Part shown: in pieces, positions 34,816 to 43,064 of the stretch | Numbering within the stretch: position 1 is the stretch's first letter | How the letters are laid out: every line of letters starts with the position of its first letter | Assembly: GCA_963745405.1 (NCBI GenBank) | Contig: CAVUWY010000002.1 | Location: forward strand, 1,178,001-1,242,000 | Length of the DNA: 64,000 nucleotides | Direction: 5' to 3' | Source: C-114 sp963745405 | GTDB lineage: Bacteria > Chloroflexota > Limnocylindria > Limnocylindrales > CSP1-4 | Notes under the pieces: generated by a model | Told to the model about the DNA's origin: nothing | Database searches by the model: none | The model's input: the letters and a program-made list of their open reading frames with translations, nothing else | Translations under genes and position numbers: made by a program

Positions 34816-35618
34816 GTCGCCGCGCCCTCGCCATCTTCATAGCGGGGCGGCCGCAGCCGCCCGCCTGGGTAGCCGTGGTCGCGCCCGGTGCCGTCCCGGC
34901 GGAGGCGGCCGCCGACTTCGTCGCGGGCGTCCCGGCCGTACTTGCGAAGCTGCCGCCCGAACGTGCCGAGCTGCCCCCGCGAGCCGTGGAAGGCGCCGTG
35001 ATGGTGCGTCCGGCGCTCGACGATCGCCGTCCGCAGGTCGGCCGCGGTGCGGCCGGGGAACGTCGTATGGCCGGCCCCGATGGCCGCGGCCGCGTGGGCG
35101 TCGCTCGATCCGAGCCGCGCCAGGCCGTACCGGTCGGCGAACGCCACCACGCTGGCATGGCGCGGCCGGCCGAGGGCGGTCGGATTGAAGGTCTCGAGGC
35201 CGTCGGGGTGGAAGCGCGGGTCGGGGTCGGCGAGGAGGCGCCGAAGGGCGAAGCCCTGGGCGCACAGCGGGTACGGGACGAGCGGGTGGGCCGGCACGGC
35301 CAGGCCGCCGGCATCGTGCACGGCCGCGATGGTGGACCGCAGGGAGCGATACGGGCGGATGGGCTCCTCGATGAAGAGGGCGAGCAGATGGCCACCGCGG
35401 GTCGTGACCTCCTCGCCGACCACCACTTCCAGCGGCAGGCCGCGGCGGAAGGCGATCGCCCGGGCCGCCAGGGCGGCGTCGATCCGCTCGTGATCGGTGA
35501 TGGCGACGACGTCGAGCTCCGCGTCGACGGCCGCCCGGAGGACATCCTCGATGCCAGACGTCCCGTCCGAGGCGAGGGTATGGATGTGGAGGTCCGCCCG
35601 ACCGAGCCGGTCCGTCAT
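34812..35618 (-). CDS. PHP-domain phosphoesterase
   Basis: A 268-residue PHP protein: ADLHIHTLASDGTSG (metal-binding HxH), VVAITDHERIDAAL, VVGEEVTTRGGHLLALF, VPAHPLVPYP and GSSDAHAAAAIGAG give all conserved metal ligands. PHP enzymes hydrolyse nucleoside or sugar phosphates; the 3',5'-nucleoside bisphosphate phosphatases are the nearest class. The C-terminal 60 residues are basic and unconserved. It overlaps both neighbours by four bases in a lipid operon, so it may dephosphorylate an intermediate such as inositol-phosphate lipid, which is a guess. Confidence 0.82.
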   Translation of the reverse strand: MTDRLGRADLHIHTLASDGTSGIEDVLRAAVDAELDVVAITDHERIDAALAARAIAFRRGLPLEVVVGEEVTTRGGHLLALFIEEPIRPYRSLRSTIAAVHDAGGLAVPAHPLVPYPLCAQGFALRRLLADPDPRFHPDGLETFNPTALGRPRHASVVAFADRYGLARLGSSDAHAAAAIGAGHTTFPGRTAADLRTAIVERRTHHHGAFHGSRGQLGTFGRQLRKYGRDARDEVGGRLRRDGTGRDHGYPGGRLRPPRYEDGEGAAT

Positions 35619-36607
35619 GGCCGACCCGCCGGTGCGAGGTCGGGCCAGATCGGGAAGAAGACCGCCCACCACTGGTCGGGTGCGGCCGCGATCGCCCGCT
35701 CGAACGCGCGGGCCTCGGCCGCGAGGAAGCCGGCGGCGCGCTCCCGTCGGGTGCCGGTCGCGGGCACCGCCACCTCCTCGAGGTGGCCGGCGTAGCGCCC
35801 GGTGCCCGTCCGGCGGACCGTCACCGCGAAGACGGGAGCGCCGCTCTCGATCGCCAGCAGGGCCGGGCCGATCGGCATCGAGGCCGGAACGCCGAACAGG
35901 GGGATGGCCATCCCCCCGCCGGTAAGGTCGCGATCGGAGACGAGGCCGACGGGATCGCCGCGCTGGAGGGCCGCGATGAGCTCGCGCCGCGCCTCGCGGA
36001 GCCCGACGATGTGGATGCCCATCGCCCCGCGGGTCCGGACGAAGTAGCGCTGGAGCGCCGGGTCGGCGAGGGTCTCCATCGGGGCGACCGGCGTCCGATC
36101 GGTATGGGCCGAGAGGTAGAGGCCCGGCAGCTCGACCGATCCGAAGTGGGGAGCGACGAAGATCGCCGGCCGGTCGCCCGCGAAGGCGCGCTCCACGACA
36201 TCGGGCGTCTCGATCGCGATGCGCTCGCGCACGTAGTCGGGCGTCCAGGCGGGGACCCGGGCGACCTCGAGGTAGTAGCGGGCGAGGTGGCGGAAGGCGG
36301 ACCGGACGAGCCGCTCGAGGGCCGCCGGGTCGTCCGCCGCCCGGCGGGCCGACGCAGGACCGAGCTCCTCCTCGGCCATCCAGGCGGCCACCCGACGGAG
36401 GTTCGACCGGGCCTGGGCCGCGCGGCGGGGTGCGAGTCGATACCAGGCCTCCCCGACGGCGTCGGCGATGGCGACGAGGAAGCCTTCCGGGAGACGGCAG
36501 GCGAGCCACGAGACGGCACCGAGGGCCGCCGCCGCGGCTCCACCCCAAAGGTGGGCGCCCGAGCGCATCGGTCGCGCCTCGTCTCCGCCGGCCGGCGCGA
36601 CGCTCAT
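35615..36607 (-). CDS. Lysophospholipid acyltransferase family protein (HtrB/PatA-like), copy 1
   Basis: A 330-residue member of the LpxL/HtrB/PatA acyltransferase family. The catalytic H-x4-E/D motif is APHFGSVELPG, followed by RGAMGIHIVGLREARRELI and a DRDLTGGGMAIPLFG segment, all family landmarks. PatA acylates the mannose of phosphatidylinositol mannosides in mycobacteria and lies between pgsA and pimA there, as here. It is coupled to the PHP gene (4-base overlap) and to acyltransferase copy 2 (1-base overlap). Confidence 0.85.
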   Translation of the reverse strand: MSVAPAGGDEARPMRSGAHLWGGAAAAALGAVSWLACRLPEGFLVAIADAVGEAWYRLAPRRAAQARSNLRRVAAWMAEEELGPASARRAADDPAALERLVRSAFRHLARYYLEVARVPAWTPDYVRERIAIETPDVVERAFAGDRPAIFVAPHFGSVELPGLYLSAHTDRTPVAPMETLADPALQRYFVRTRGAMGIHIVGLREARRELIAALQRGDPVGLVSDRDLTGGGMAIPLFGVPASMPIGPALLAIESGAPVFAVTVRRTGTGRYAGHLEEVAVPATGTRRERAAGFLAAEARAFERAIAAAPDQWWAVFFPIWPDLAPAGRP

Positions 36608-37752
36608 CAGGCCGATGCCAGGTCCGGCGCCGCCTCGTCCGACGCCGCCTCGTGCGGCGCGGCGGTCCGGTATGCCGGCGCGGCCGCGTCAGGCGTGGCT
36701 TCGACCGGTGCCGCTTCCGGCGACGCGGTGCCATCGGGCCTCTCGGCCAGCATGGCGGCGGCACGGGCTGCGAGCTCGTCGGCCTCCTCGGCCGTCGCCG
36801 GCCACATCGGCTTGAAGCTGTACCACTGCTCCGGGGCTGCCGCGATCGCCTCCTCGAGGGCGTCGGCCATCGCCTGGGTCGCCCGCTGGAGCTCGGCCGG
36901 TGCGGTGGACGCGATCCTGATCGGCTGCCCGACGGTGGCCGCGAGTCGATCGTCCTCCCGGCGGCGGATGGTGAGCGGAACGATCGTCGCGCCGGTCTTG
37001 GCCGCGAGCATGGCCGGCCCGGCCGGCAGCGTCGTCCACGAACCGAACATCCGGACGGGGATGCCGTCGGCCCGGTAGCCCCAGTCGATGAGCAGGGCGA
37101 GGATCTCCTTCCGCCGGAGGACCGAGTAGACGGCCCGCAGGTTGCGCCAGGGGATGATCGTCACCCCCCATGCCTCGCGCTGGCGGCGGAGCAGCTCGAA
37201 CATCTCCGGAAAGGTCGAATCGTCGGCGACGACACTGACCGGCCAGCCGTGAGAGGCGACGCCGGCCGCACTCGCCTCGTTGTTGCCGATATGGCCGGCC
37301 GCCACGATGAGCCCGTCGGATCCGCGCCAGATCTCGGCGAGCTCCTCGAGGCCCCGCGGGTCGATGAGACCGGCGATCTCCTCGGCCGGCATCGACGGCA
37401 GCCGCATGAGCTCGACGAGATAGCGGGCGTAGTGGCGATATGCCGCGAGGGCGAGGCGGCGGACCGAGCGGTGGCTCGGATCCCGCCGCAGCACGTGGCC
37501 GAAGTTGGCATCGACCCAGCGGCGCTTGGTCGGCCAGAGGAGGTAGCCCGCCTGGCTGAACCAGCCGATGACCGTCCAGGCCGGCCGCGGCGGGAGGTGG
37601 GCGAGCAGCCACGCCGCGGCCATGTAGGCGCGCACCGTGGCCATCTCGAGCGGGCGGAACCCGCCCTCGAGGCGCCGATGGGGCGCCTCGAGTCCGCCGG
37701 CCCTGCCGGCCGCCGCCCGGTTCGTGCCCCGCCCGTCCCGGCGGTCCGTCAC
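36607..37752 (-). CDS. Lysophospholipid acyltransferase family protein (HtrB/PatA-like), copy 2
   Basis: A 381-residue paralogue of the neighbouring acyltransferase. The catalytic motif is AAGHIGNNEASAAG (H-x4-E); WGVTIIPWRNLRAVYSVLRR and LLIDWGYRADGIPVRMFG match the donor-binding and cap regions. The C-terminal 50 residues are Ala/Glu/Pro-rich and unconserved. Two adjacent paralogues suggest two acylation steps on the same lipid, for example on mannose and on inositol, as described for phosphatidylinositol mannosides; the order is not known. Its start overlaps the ino1 stop by four bases. Confidence 0.82.
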   Translation of the reverse strand: MTDRRDGRGTNRAAAGRAGGLEAPHRRLEGGFRPLEMATVRAYMAAAWLLAHLPPRPAWTVIGWFSQAGYLLWPTKRRWVDANFGHVLRRDPSHRSVRRLALAAYRHYARYLVELMRLPSMPAEEIAGLIDPRGLEELAEIWRGSDGLIVAAGHIGNNEASAAGVASHGWPVSVVADDSTFPEMFELLRRQREAWGVTIIPWRNLRAVYSVLRRKEILALLIDWGYRADGIPVRMFGSWTTLPAGPAMLAAKTGATIVPLTIRRREDDRLAATVGQPIRIASTAPAELQRATQAMADALEEAIAAAPEQWYSFKPMWPATAEEADELAARAAAMLAERPDGTASPEAAPVEATPDAAAPAYRTAAPHEAASDEAAPDLASA

Positions 37753-39005
37753 AGGGCCGAGGCCGCGACCTTGGCCCGTGTGCCGGCGAGCTTCTTCATC
37801 GTCCGCTTGACCGGAGCCTCGGTCCCGACCAGGGTCTCGTTGTCCTCGCCGCGGATGTAGGCCTCGACGCGATTGAAGGCGATGTCGTCGTGGATCTGCT
37901 GCGGTGGGCTCTTCATGAAGTAGCTCGAGGGTGCGACGAGCGTGCCGGAGAGGCCGCGATCGAGGCCGAGCTTGAGACAGCGGATGGCGTCGGTGATGAC
38001 GCCGGCGCTATTGGGGCTGTCCCAGACCTCGAGCTTGAGCTCGGCGTTGAGCGGCACGTCGCCGTAGGTCGTGCCCTCCATCCGGATGTAGCACCACTTG
38101 CGGTCGAGGAGCCACGGAACGTGGTCCGACGGCCCGACGTGGACGTCGTCCGGGTCGAGCTCGTAGTCGAGCATCGAGGTGACGGCGTTCGTCTTCGAGA
38201 TCTTCTTGCTCTCGAGGCGCTCCCGCTCGAGCATGTTGAGGAAGTCGGTGTTGCCGCCGAAGTTGAGCTGGTAGGTCCGGTCGAGGCGGACGCCCCGATC
38301 CATGAACAGGCGGGTCAGGACGCGATGGCTGATCGTCGCGCCGACCTGGCTCTTGATGTCGTCGCCGATGACCGGCAGACCACGCTCGGCGAACCGGCGC
38401 TGCCAGTACGGCTCGCGGCCGATGAACACCGGGATGGCGTTGACGAACCCGACGCCGGCCTGGAGGGCCTGCTCGACGTACCACTTGGTCGCCTGCTCGG
38501 AGCCGACCGGCAGGTAGCTGACCATGACGTCGACCTGGCGCTCGCGGAGGATGCCGACGATGTCGGCCGTCGGGCCGGGCGCCTTCTCGATGATCTGGCT
38601 CAGGTACTTTCCAAGTCCGTCGTGGGTCATCCCGCGCTCGACGGTGACGCCGGTGTGGGGGACCTGCTGGAACACGTAGGTGTTGTTCGGCTTGGTGTAT
38701 ATCGCCTCGGACAGGTCCTTGCCGACCTTGTTCTTGTCGACGTCGAAGGCGGCCACGAACTCGATGTCGCGGATGTGGTAGCCGCCGAGGTCGACGTGCA
38801 TGAGGCCGGGGACGAAGTCGTCCTTCTTGGCGTTCTCGTAGTAATAGCGGCCCTGGACGAGGCTGCTGGCGCAGTTGCCGACGCCGACGATCGCGACGCG
38901 GATCTTGCCGTCGCCGCGGCGCCCGAGGCCGGCCAGGTCACTGGCGGGGTTCTGTCCGTTGGCGCTGGCGCCGTTCTTGCCGTTCTTGGCCATCGTGGTC
39001 TCCAT
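37749..39005 (-). CDS. ino1: Inositol-3-phosphate synthase
   Basis: A 418-residue NAD-dependent enzyme converting glucose-6-phosphate to L-myo-inositol-1(3)-phosphate. It has VAIVGVGNCASSLVQG (nucleotide binding), the central GDDIKSQVGATISHRVL and TYQLNFGGNTDFLNM, and the catalytic-region KISKTNAV, all typical of the actinobacterial/archaeal short form. The ATG at 39005 has GGAG five bases upstream. It supplies the headgroup precursor for the adjacent CDP-alcohol transferase gene. Confidence 0.95.
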   Translation of the reverse strand: METTMAKNGKNGASANGQNPASDLAGLGRRGDGKIRVAIVGVGNCASSLVQGRYYYENAKKDDFVPGLMHVDLGGYHIRDIEFVAAFDVDKNKVGKDLSEAIYTKPNNTYVFQQVPHTGVTVERGMTHDGLGKYLSQIIEKAPGPTADIVGILRERQVDVMVSYLPVGSEQATKWYVEQALQAGVGFVNAIPVFIGREPYWQRRFAERGLPVIGDDIKSQVGATISHRVLTRLFMDRGVRLDRTYQLNFGGNTDFLNMLERERLESKKISKTNAVTSMLDYELDPDDVHVGPSDHVPWLLDRKWCYIRMEGTTYGDVPLNAELKLEVWDSPNSAGVITDAIRCLKLGLDRGLSGTLVAPSSYFMKSPPQQIHDDIAFNRVEAYIRGEDNETLVGTEAPVKRTMKKLAGTRAKVAASAL

Positions 39006-39083
39006 CTTCTCCGTGGTGCTGGGTGGGTGGTCTGGGGTTCGGGGGGATCCCGGGGTCGTGTGTGGCGGCTCGGGGCCGGCGGG

Positions 39084-39764
39084 TCAGTCGGCGCGAGGCG
39101 CCGCCTGTCGATGTACGTAGAGGATGCGCTGGACGATCGTGACCGTGCAGGTCACGCCGATGATGAGGAGGGCCAGGCTGAGCCAGATCGCACCGGCCGT
39201 CGTGGGCACGACCGATCCGGCCGCGGCGGCGCCGACTCCGCCGATGCCGGCGCCGATGAGCCCGACCGTCAGGACGACGAGTCGCTCCGGGCGCGGCGCG
39301 ATGCCGACCTCGCCCCTGAGTCCGACCGCTTCGGCCCGGGCCCGGGCGTAGGTCACGACCGAGGCGGTCGACAGCGCGATCGCGGCGAGTAGGGCACCGA
39401 GCGGGAAGCCGACCTGGGCACAGCCGAACACGATCCCGGCGTAGACGAGGTTCTCGCCGGTCCGGTCGAGGGTCGAGTCGAGGAAAGCGCCGAACGCCGA
39501 CGCCGTGCCGGTCGCCCGGGCGAGCGCGCCATCGAACAGGTCGAAGATGCCGAAGGCCAGGACGAGGATGCCGGCGAGGATCCAGTTCTGGGTCGCCGCA
39601 GCGGCGGCAGCGACGCAGGTACCGAGGAAGCCGACGATGGTGAGGCCGTTCGGGGTCAGTCCGAGCCGGCCGAAGAAGACGGCGACAGGGACCACGAGGG
39701 CCCGGATCCGGTTGCGGAACTCCGGGGTTACGAGCGAGCCGCGGCGCGGGCCGGTCCCGCTCAC
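39084..39764 (-). CDS. CDP-alcohol phosphatidyltransferase (phosphatidylinositol-phosphate synthase-like)
   Basis: A 226-residue integral membrane enzyme with about six TM segments and the complete CDP-alcohol motif: FDLFDGALARATG, then FGAFLDSTLDR, matching D-G-x2-A-R-x8-G-x3-D-x3-D. PGP synthase and PIP synthase share this motif; the adjacent ino1 and pimA-like genes favour PIP synthase (CDP-diacylglycerol + inositol phosphate). The GTG start overlaps the ArsR stop by four bases. It lies 78 bases upstream of ino1. Confidence 0.85.
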   Translation of the reverse strand: MSGTGPRRGSLVTPEFRNRIRALVVPVAVFFGRLGLTPNGLTIVGFLGTCVAAAAAATQNWILAGILVLAFGIFDLFDGALARATGTASAFGAFLDSTLDRTGENLVYAGIVFGCAQVGFPLGALLAAIALSTASVVTYARARAEAVGLRGEVGIAPRPERLVVLTVGLIGAGIGGVGAAAAGSVVPTTAGAIWLSLALLIIGVTCTVTIVQRILYVHRQAAPRAD

Positions 39765-40126
39765 GGGACGACCTCGCCCGACAGGCCGAGGACCGTCCGC
39801 TCACGGGCGAGATGCTCGGGGAACGACTCGGCGCGGAGGCTGCAGACGGTCTCCCGGCCGACCTTGCGGGTGACGACGAGGCCGGCGGCCCGGAGCTTGC
39901 CGAGATGCCAGCTGACGAGCGGTTGGGACAGCCCGACGTGATCGACGAGCTCCATCACCGAGGCGGGCCCCGACGCGAGGCGGCGCACGATGCGGAGTCG
40001 GTTCACGTCGGCGAGGGCCTTGTGGAAGAGGCGCAGCTCGCGGAGGTCGTCGGATTGGTCGACGATCGTCGCGATGGTCGAGCGGATGTGGGCGGGCGAG
40101 GGGGACAGGGGACGGCTCCCGATCAA
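39761..40126 (-). CDS. ArsR-family winged-helix repressor
   Basis: A 121-residue regulator with an ArsR-type winged helix: FHKALADVNRLRIVRRLASG, the recognition helix SQPLVSWHLGKLRAAGLV, and the wing VTRKVGRETVCSLR. The ELCVCDL-type metal site is missing, so it is probably not a metal sensor. No ATG/GTG lies near the conserved start; TTG 40126 is the best option, and it falls inside the palindromic operator, with a TATA-rich -10 just upstream, suggesting a leaderless message. It heads the inositol-lipid operon through a four-base overlap with the next gene and diverges from the MFS exporter gene. Confidence 0.78.
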   Translation of the reverse strand: MIGSRPLSPSPAHIRSTIATIVDQSDDLRELRLFHKALADVNRLRIVRRLASGPASVMELVDHVGLSQPLVSWHLGKLRAAGLVVTRKVGRETVCSLRAESFPEHLARERTVLGLSGEVVP

Positions 40127-40137
40127 TGAGGATTGAT
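40122..40137. promoter_or_regulatory. Palindromic operator (probable ArsR site 1)
   Basis: ATCAAT-GAGG-ATTGAT, a perfect 6-bp inverted repeat with a 4-base centre, resembling the imperfect ATCAA-n4/5-TTGAT class of ArsR operators. It overlaps the ArsR start codon and its -10 region (minus-strand TTTATATC, 40142-40135), so binding would block the operon. Confidence 0.6.
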
Positions 40138-40141
40138 ATAA

Positions 40142-40156
40142 AGCATCGTTGATGCT
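40142..40156. promoter_or_regulatory. Second palindrome in the ArsR/MFS intergenic region
   Basis: AGCATC-GTT-GATGCT, a perfect 6-bp inverted repeat with a 3-base centre, four bases from operator 1. The two together could bind two dimers and control both divergent genes. Confidence 0.5.
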
Positions 40157-40223
40157 ACGAGCCGGACCAGGCCGTGTCAACCCCGTTTCGGCGCGTGGAG
40201 GGGCGGGCGCCGAAGTGGGCCCC

Positions 40224-40267
40224 GAGGTGGGCCCCGAGGCCGCCGGCCGAGAGGCCGCCGGCCGAGA
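40224..40267 (+). repeat. Short tandem repeats upstream of the MFS gene
   Basis: Two direct copies of GGGCCCCGAGGT-type sequence are followed by two copies of a 15-bp unit, GAGGCCGCCGGCCGA. They lie in the divergent spacer if the MFS gene starts at 40290; in a longer frame they would encode GPEVGPEAAGREAAGRE. Confidence 0.4.
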
Positions 40268-40289
40268 GGCACCCGCTACACTCGGGCGG

Positions 40290-41954
40290 ATGCCCCGCCG
40301 CGACGCGATGGTCCTCCTCGTCGTGCTCGGGATCGGCGTGTTCCTCGCCGGCCTCGAGCTCATGATCACCGCCGTCGCCCTGCCCTCGATCCTTCGCGAC
40401 CTGTCCGACATCACCCAGCTCCGGCATGCGGCCTGGATCATCAACGGCTACCTGCTCGCCTACATCGTGACGATGCCGCTGGCCGGCCGCCTCGCCGATG
40501 TGTGGGGTGCGCGACGCCTCCTCTACGCCGGACTCATCTTCTTCACGGTCGGCTCGGCCCTGGCCGGGTCGGCCCCGACACTTGACGCGCTCATCGCCGC
40601 GCGGATCGTCCAGGCCATCGGCGGCGGGATCCTCGTCCCGGTCGGGACGGCCGCCGCCTCGCACCTGTTCGAGGGCCACCTGCGGGCGCGCGCCCTCGGC
40701 GTCATCGGCGCACTGACGTTCCTCGGCATGGCCGCCGGCCCCGTCGTCGGGGCGGCCATCCTCGCCTCGATCCACCCGGCCTCGGGTCTGGCGGGCCTCG
40801 GCATCGACGGCGGGCCGCTCCTCGGCGCCCTCGATCCGGCGTGGCGCTGGGTCTTCTTCATCAACGTACCGCTCGGCATCGCCGCCCTCGCCCTCGCCTG
40901 GGCGGCCGCGGGCGACTGGGACACGCCGCGTCGTGGTGGGCGGGTCGACATCGCCGGCGGTGCTCTCTTCTCCGTCGCGCTCGTCTGCGGCCTCGGGGCG
41001 ATCAGCCTCGTCGGCTCGCCGGGCACGCTCCTGGGCGGCGTCGACCCGGGCGTCGCCATCGCCGTCCTCGTCGCTGTCGCCGTCCTGGCCGCGGGCTGGT
41101 TCGTCTGGCGCGGCCTCCGGCAGCCCGATCCGTTCCTCGACCCGCGGCTGTTCGCGGACCGCATCTTCGCCTCGGCCGCCATCGTCTCGCTGCTGACCGG
41201 CTACGCGTTCGCGACCGCCATCGTCGGCGGGGCCCTCTTCGTCGACCGGGTGCTGTACGGCGGGCCCGCCGACCAGCAGGTCGCGCTCGGGGCGCTCGCC
41301 GGGGCGACGGCAATCGGCGCCCTCGTGTCGGGCTTCCTCATCCGCGGGATCCCGCTGCGGGTCGTCTCCGTCGGCGGACTCGTCCTCTCGGTGGTCGCCC
41401 TGTTCCTCATGAGCGACTGGACCCCCACGGTCACGCTGGCCGCCCTGGCCGGGGCGCTGGCCCTCTTCGGCCTGGGCTTCGGGCTCACTGTCACGCCACG
41501 CTCGACCGCCGCCGTGCTCTCGGCCGGCCGGGCCGCCTACGGAGTGGCCTCATCGACCGTCACGGTGGCCCGGATGATCGGGATGGCGATCGGCCTCGCG
41601 ATCCTCGCCGCGTTCGGCTCCACGGTCATCGATCATCTCTACGACCAGGTCTACGGCACGGCCGACGGCTACAAGGCGTTCATCCCGGCCGACCTCCGCG
41701 ACCGGCCGCTCAAGGACGGCCTCGTCGTCGACGCGCTCGAGACGTGGGCGGCCGGCGAGGCGGCCTCGGTGATGGTCGGCCTCTTCGTGGTGGCAGCCGG
41801 GGTGACGATCGCGGCGATCCCGGCGGCGTTCGCCCTCGAGGCCCGGACGCGTATCCTCAGCGGCGAGTCGCCGGTCCCGGGATCGATCGACGCGGGCCAC
41901 AGGGCGGAGGACGTCGATGGCAACGACGAAGAACCGGCGCCGGTCGCACTCTGA
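40290..41954 (+). CDS. MFS transporter, DHA2 (14-TM) drug-export type
   Basis: A 554-residue polytopic exporter. Motif A is GRLADVWGARRLLYAG; the N-terminal segment LELMITAVALPSILRDL and the C-half motif TVTPRSTAAVL are those of the 14-TM DHA2 group, which export cationic drugs or lipids by proton antiport. ATG 40290 is chosen because homology begins there; TACACT at 40277-40282 would start transcription on this codon. An open frame from TTG 40149 adds only repeats. It is divergent from the ArsR gene and might be controlled by it. Confidence 0.85.
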   Translation: MPRRDAMVLLVVLGIGVFLAGLELMITAVALPSILRDLSDITQLRHAAWIINGYLLAYIVTMPLAGRLADVWGARRLLYAGLIFFTVGSALAGSAPTLDALIAARIVQAIGGGILVPVGTAAASHLFEGHLRARALGVIGALTFLGMAAGPVVGAAILASIHPASGLAGLGIDGGPLLGALDPAWRWVFFINVPLGIAALALAWAAAGDWDTPRRGGRVDIAGGALFSVALVCGLGAISLVGSPGTLLGGVDPGVAIAVLVAVAVLAAGWFVWRGLRQPDPFLDPRLFADRIFASAAIVSLLTGYAFATAIVGGALFVDRVLYGGPADQQVALGALAGATAIGALVSGFLIRGIPLRVVSVGGLVLSVVALFLMSDWTPTVTLAALAGALALFGLGFGLTVTPRSTAAVLSAGRAAYGVASSTVTVARMIGMAIGLAILAAFGSTVIDHLYDQVYGTADGYKAFIPADLRDRPLKDGLVVDALETWAAGEAASVMVGLFVVAAGVTIAAIPAAFALEARTRILSGESPVPGSIDAGHRAEDVDGNDEEPAPVAL

Positions 41955-43020
41955 CACCGGCCGCGGCGCGGGTCGAACGTCCGCCGCGGCCCAGCCTCAC
42001 CTGGGCGCCCCGCATCCGTTGCCGGAGTTCGGCGGGCGCCACAACGCCACCGACGGCCCGGGCATCGTGCATGTCGCCTCGCTCGCCGCCGGCACGCTCG
42101 AGGAAGGCAGCGGCATCGCCGCCCTCGTCGCGGCCCGTGGGCGGACCGGGGCGACGACGTGGGCCGACCTGACCGGCGCCACGCCCGAACAGATCGCCGA
42201 CATCACCCGCCTGCTCGGTCTCCACGAGCTCATCGCCGAGGACATCCTCGAGGGGAACCAGCGGGCGAAGATCGAGATGACCGACGACCTCATCCATATC
42301 GTCATGTTCGTCCTGAAGTTCGACGAGCGGATCGACCTGACCGAGGTCGACATCGTCCTCGGCGAGGACTTCCTCCTGACCGTCCATGGGCCCGAATGGG
42401 ACCCGCGCGCGATCGCCAGCCTGCGGGGAGGCCTGGACGCCATCCTGGCCCGCGGCCCCGACCACCTGCTGTGGGCGATCGTCGACTCGATCGTCGACGG
42501 CTACTTCCCCTTCGTCGACCGTCTCGGGGACGCGATCGAGGAGGTCCAGGACACGGTGATCGCGACGCCCGACTCGGCGACGCTGCAGCGGCTCATCGAC
42601 CTGAAGTCGCGGCTCCTCGTGGTCCGCCGGGCTGCCACGCCGGTCCGCGAGATCTTCAACCAGTTGACGAACCGCGACCTGGCCCTCATCGACGAGGAGG
42701 AGGTCCTCTACTTCCGCGACGTCTACGACCACCTCATCCGCCTGACCGACGAGCTCGACAACTATCGCGAGCTCGTGTCGGGCACCCTCGACGTCTACCT
42801 CTCGACGGTCAACAACCAGCTGTCGCTCATCATGAAGCGGCTCACCGGGGTGACGGTCGTCCTGACCGGCATCGCGGCCATCGCCGGCATCTTCGGGATG
42901 AGCGAGGCGGGCAGCGCCTTCCGCGGCCAGGAGGCGCTCGGGTTCTGGCTCGTCACCGGGTTCACCGTCGGCCTCGCCGTCCTGATGGCCTGGTTCCTCC
43001 GCCGCATCGGCTGGATCTGA
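41917..43020 (+). CDS. CorA-like divalent-cation channel protein with GMS in place of GMN
   Basis: A 367-residue CorA-family protein: an N-terminal alpha/beta domain (residues 40-180), a long stalk helix with ELDNYRELVSGTLDVYLSTVNNQLSLIMKRLTGVTVVLTGIAAIAGIFGM, and two C-terminal TM helices. The family's periplasmic G-M-N signature, which forms the ion-entry filter, reads FGMSEAG here (about residue 328). It overlaps the MFS gene by 38 bases. It may transport other cations, or be an efflux or non-selective variant; the effect of the substitution is not known from sequence. Confidence 0.82.
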   Translation: MATTKNRRRSHSDTGRGAGRTSAAAQPHLGAPHPLPEFGGRHNATDGPGIVHVASLAAGTLEEGSGIAALVAARGRTGATTWADLTGATPEQIADITRLLGLHELIAEDILEGNQRAKIEMTDDLIHIVMFVLKFDERIDLTEVDIVLGEDFLLTVHGPEWDPRAIASLRGGLDAILARGPDHLLWAIVDSIVDGYFPFVDRLGDAIEEVQDTVIATPDSATLQRLIDLKSRLLVVRRAATPVREIFNQLTNRDLALIDEEEVLYFRDVYDHLIRLTDELDNYRELVSGTLDVYLSTVNNQLSLIMKRLTGVTVVLTGIAAIAGIFGMSEAGSAFRGQEALGFWLVTGFTVGLAVLMAWFLRRIGWI

Positions 43021-43064
43021 GTCGGGGCGGGCGAGCGACTGATCCGGGTCCCGCGGCGCGACCC

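Noticed and set aside
40149..40289. N-terminal extension of the MFS protein from TTG 40149
   Set aside because: It would encode only Gly/Pro/Glu repeats and overlap the operator region; homology begins at ATG 40290.
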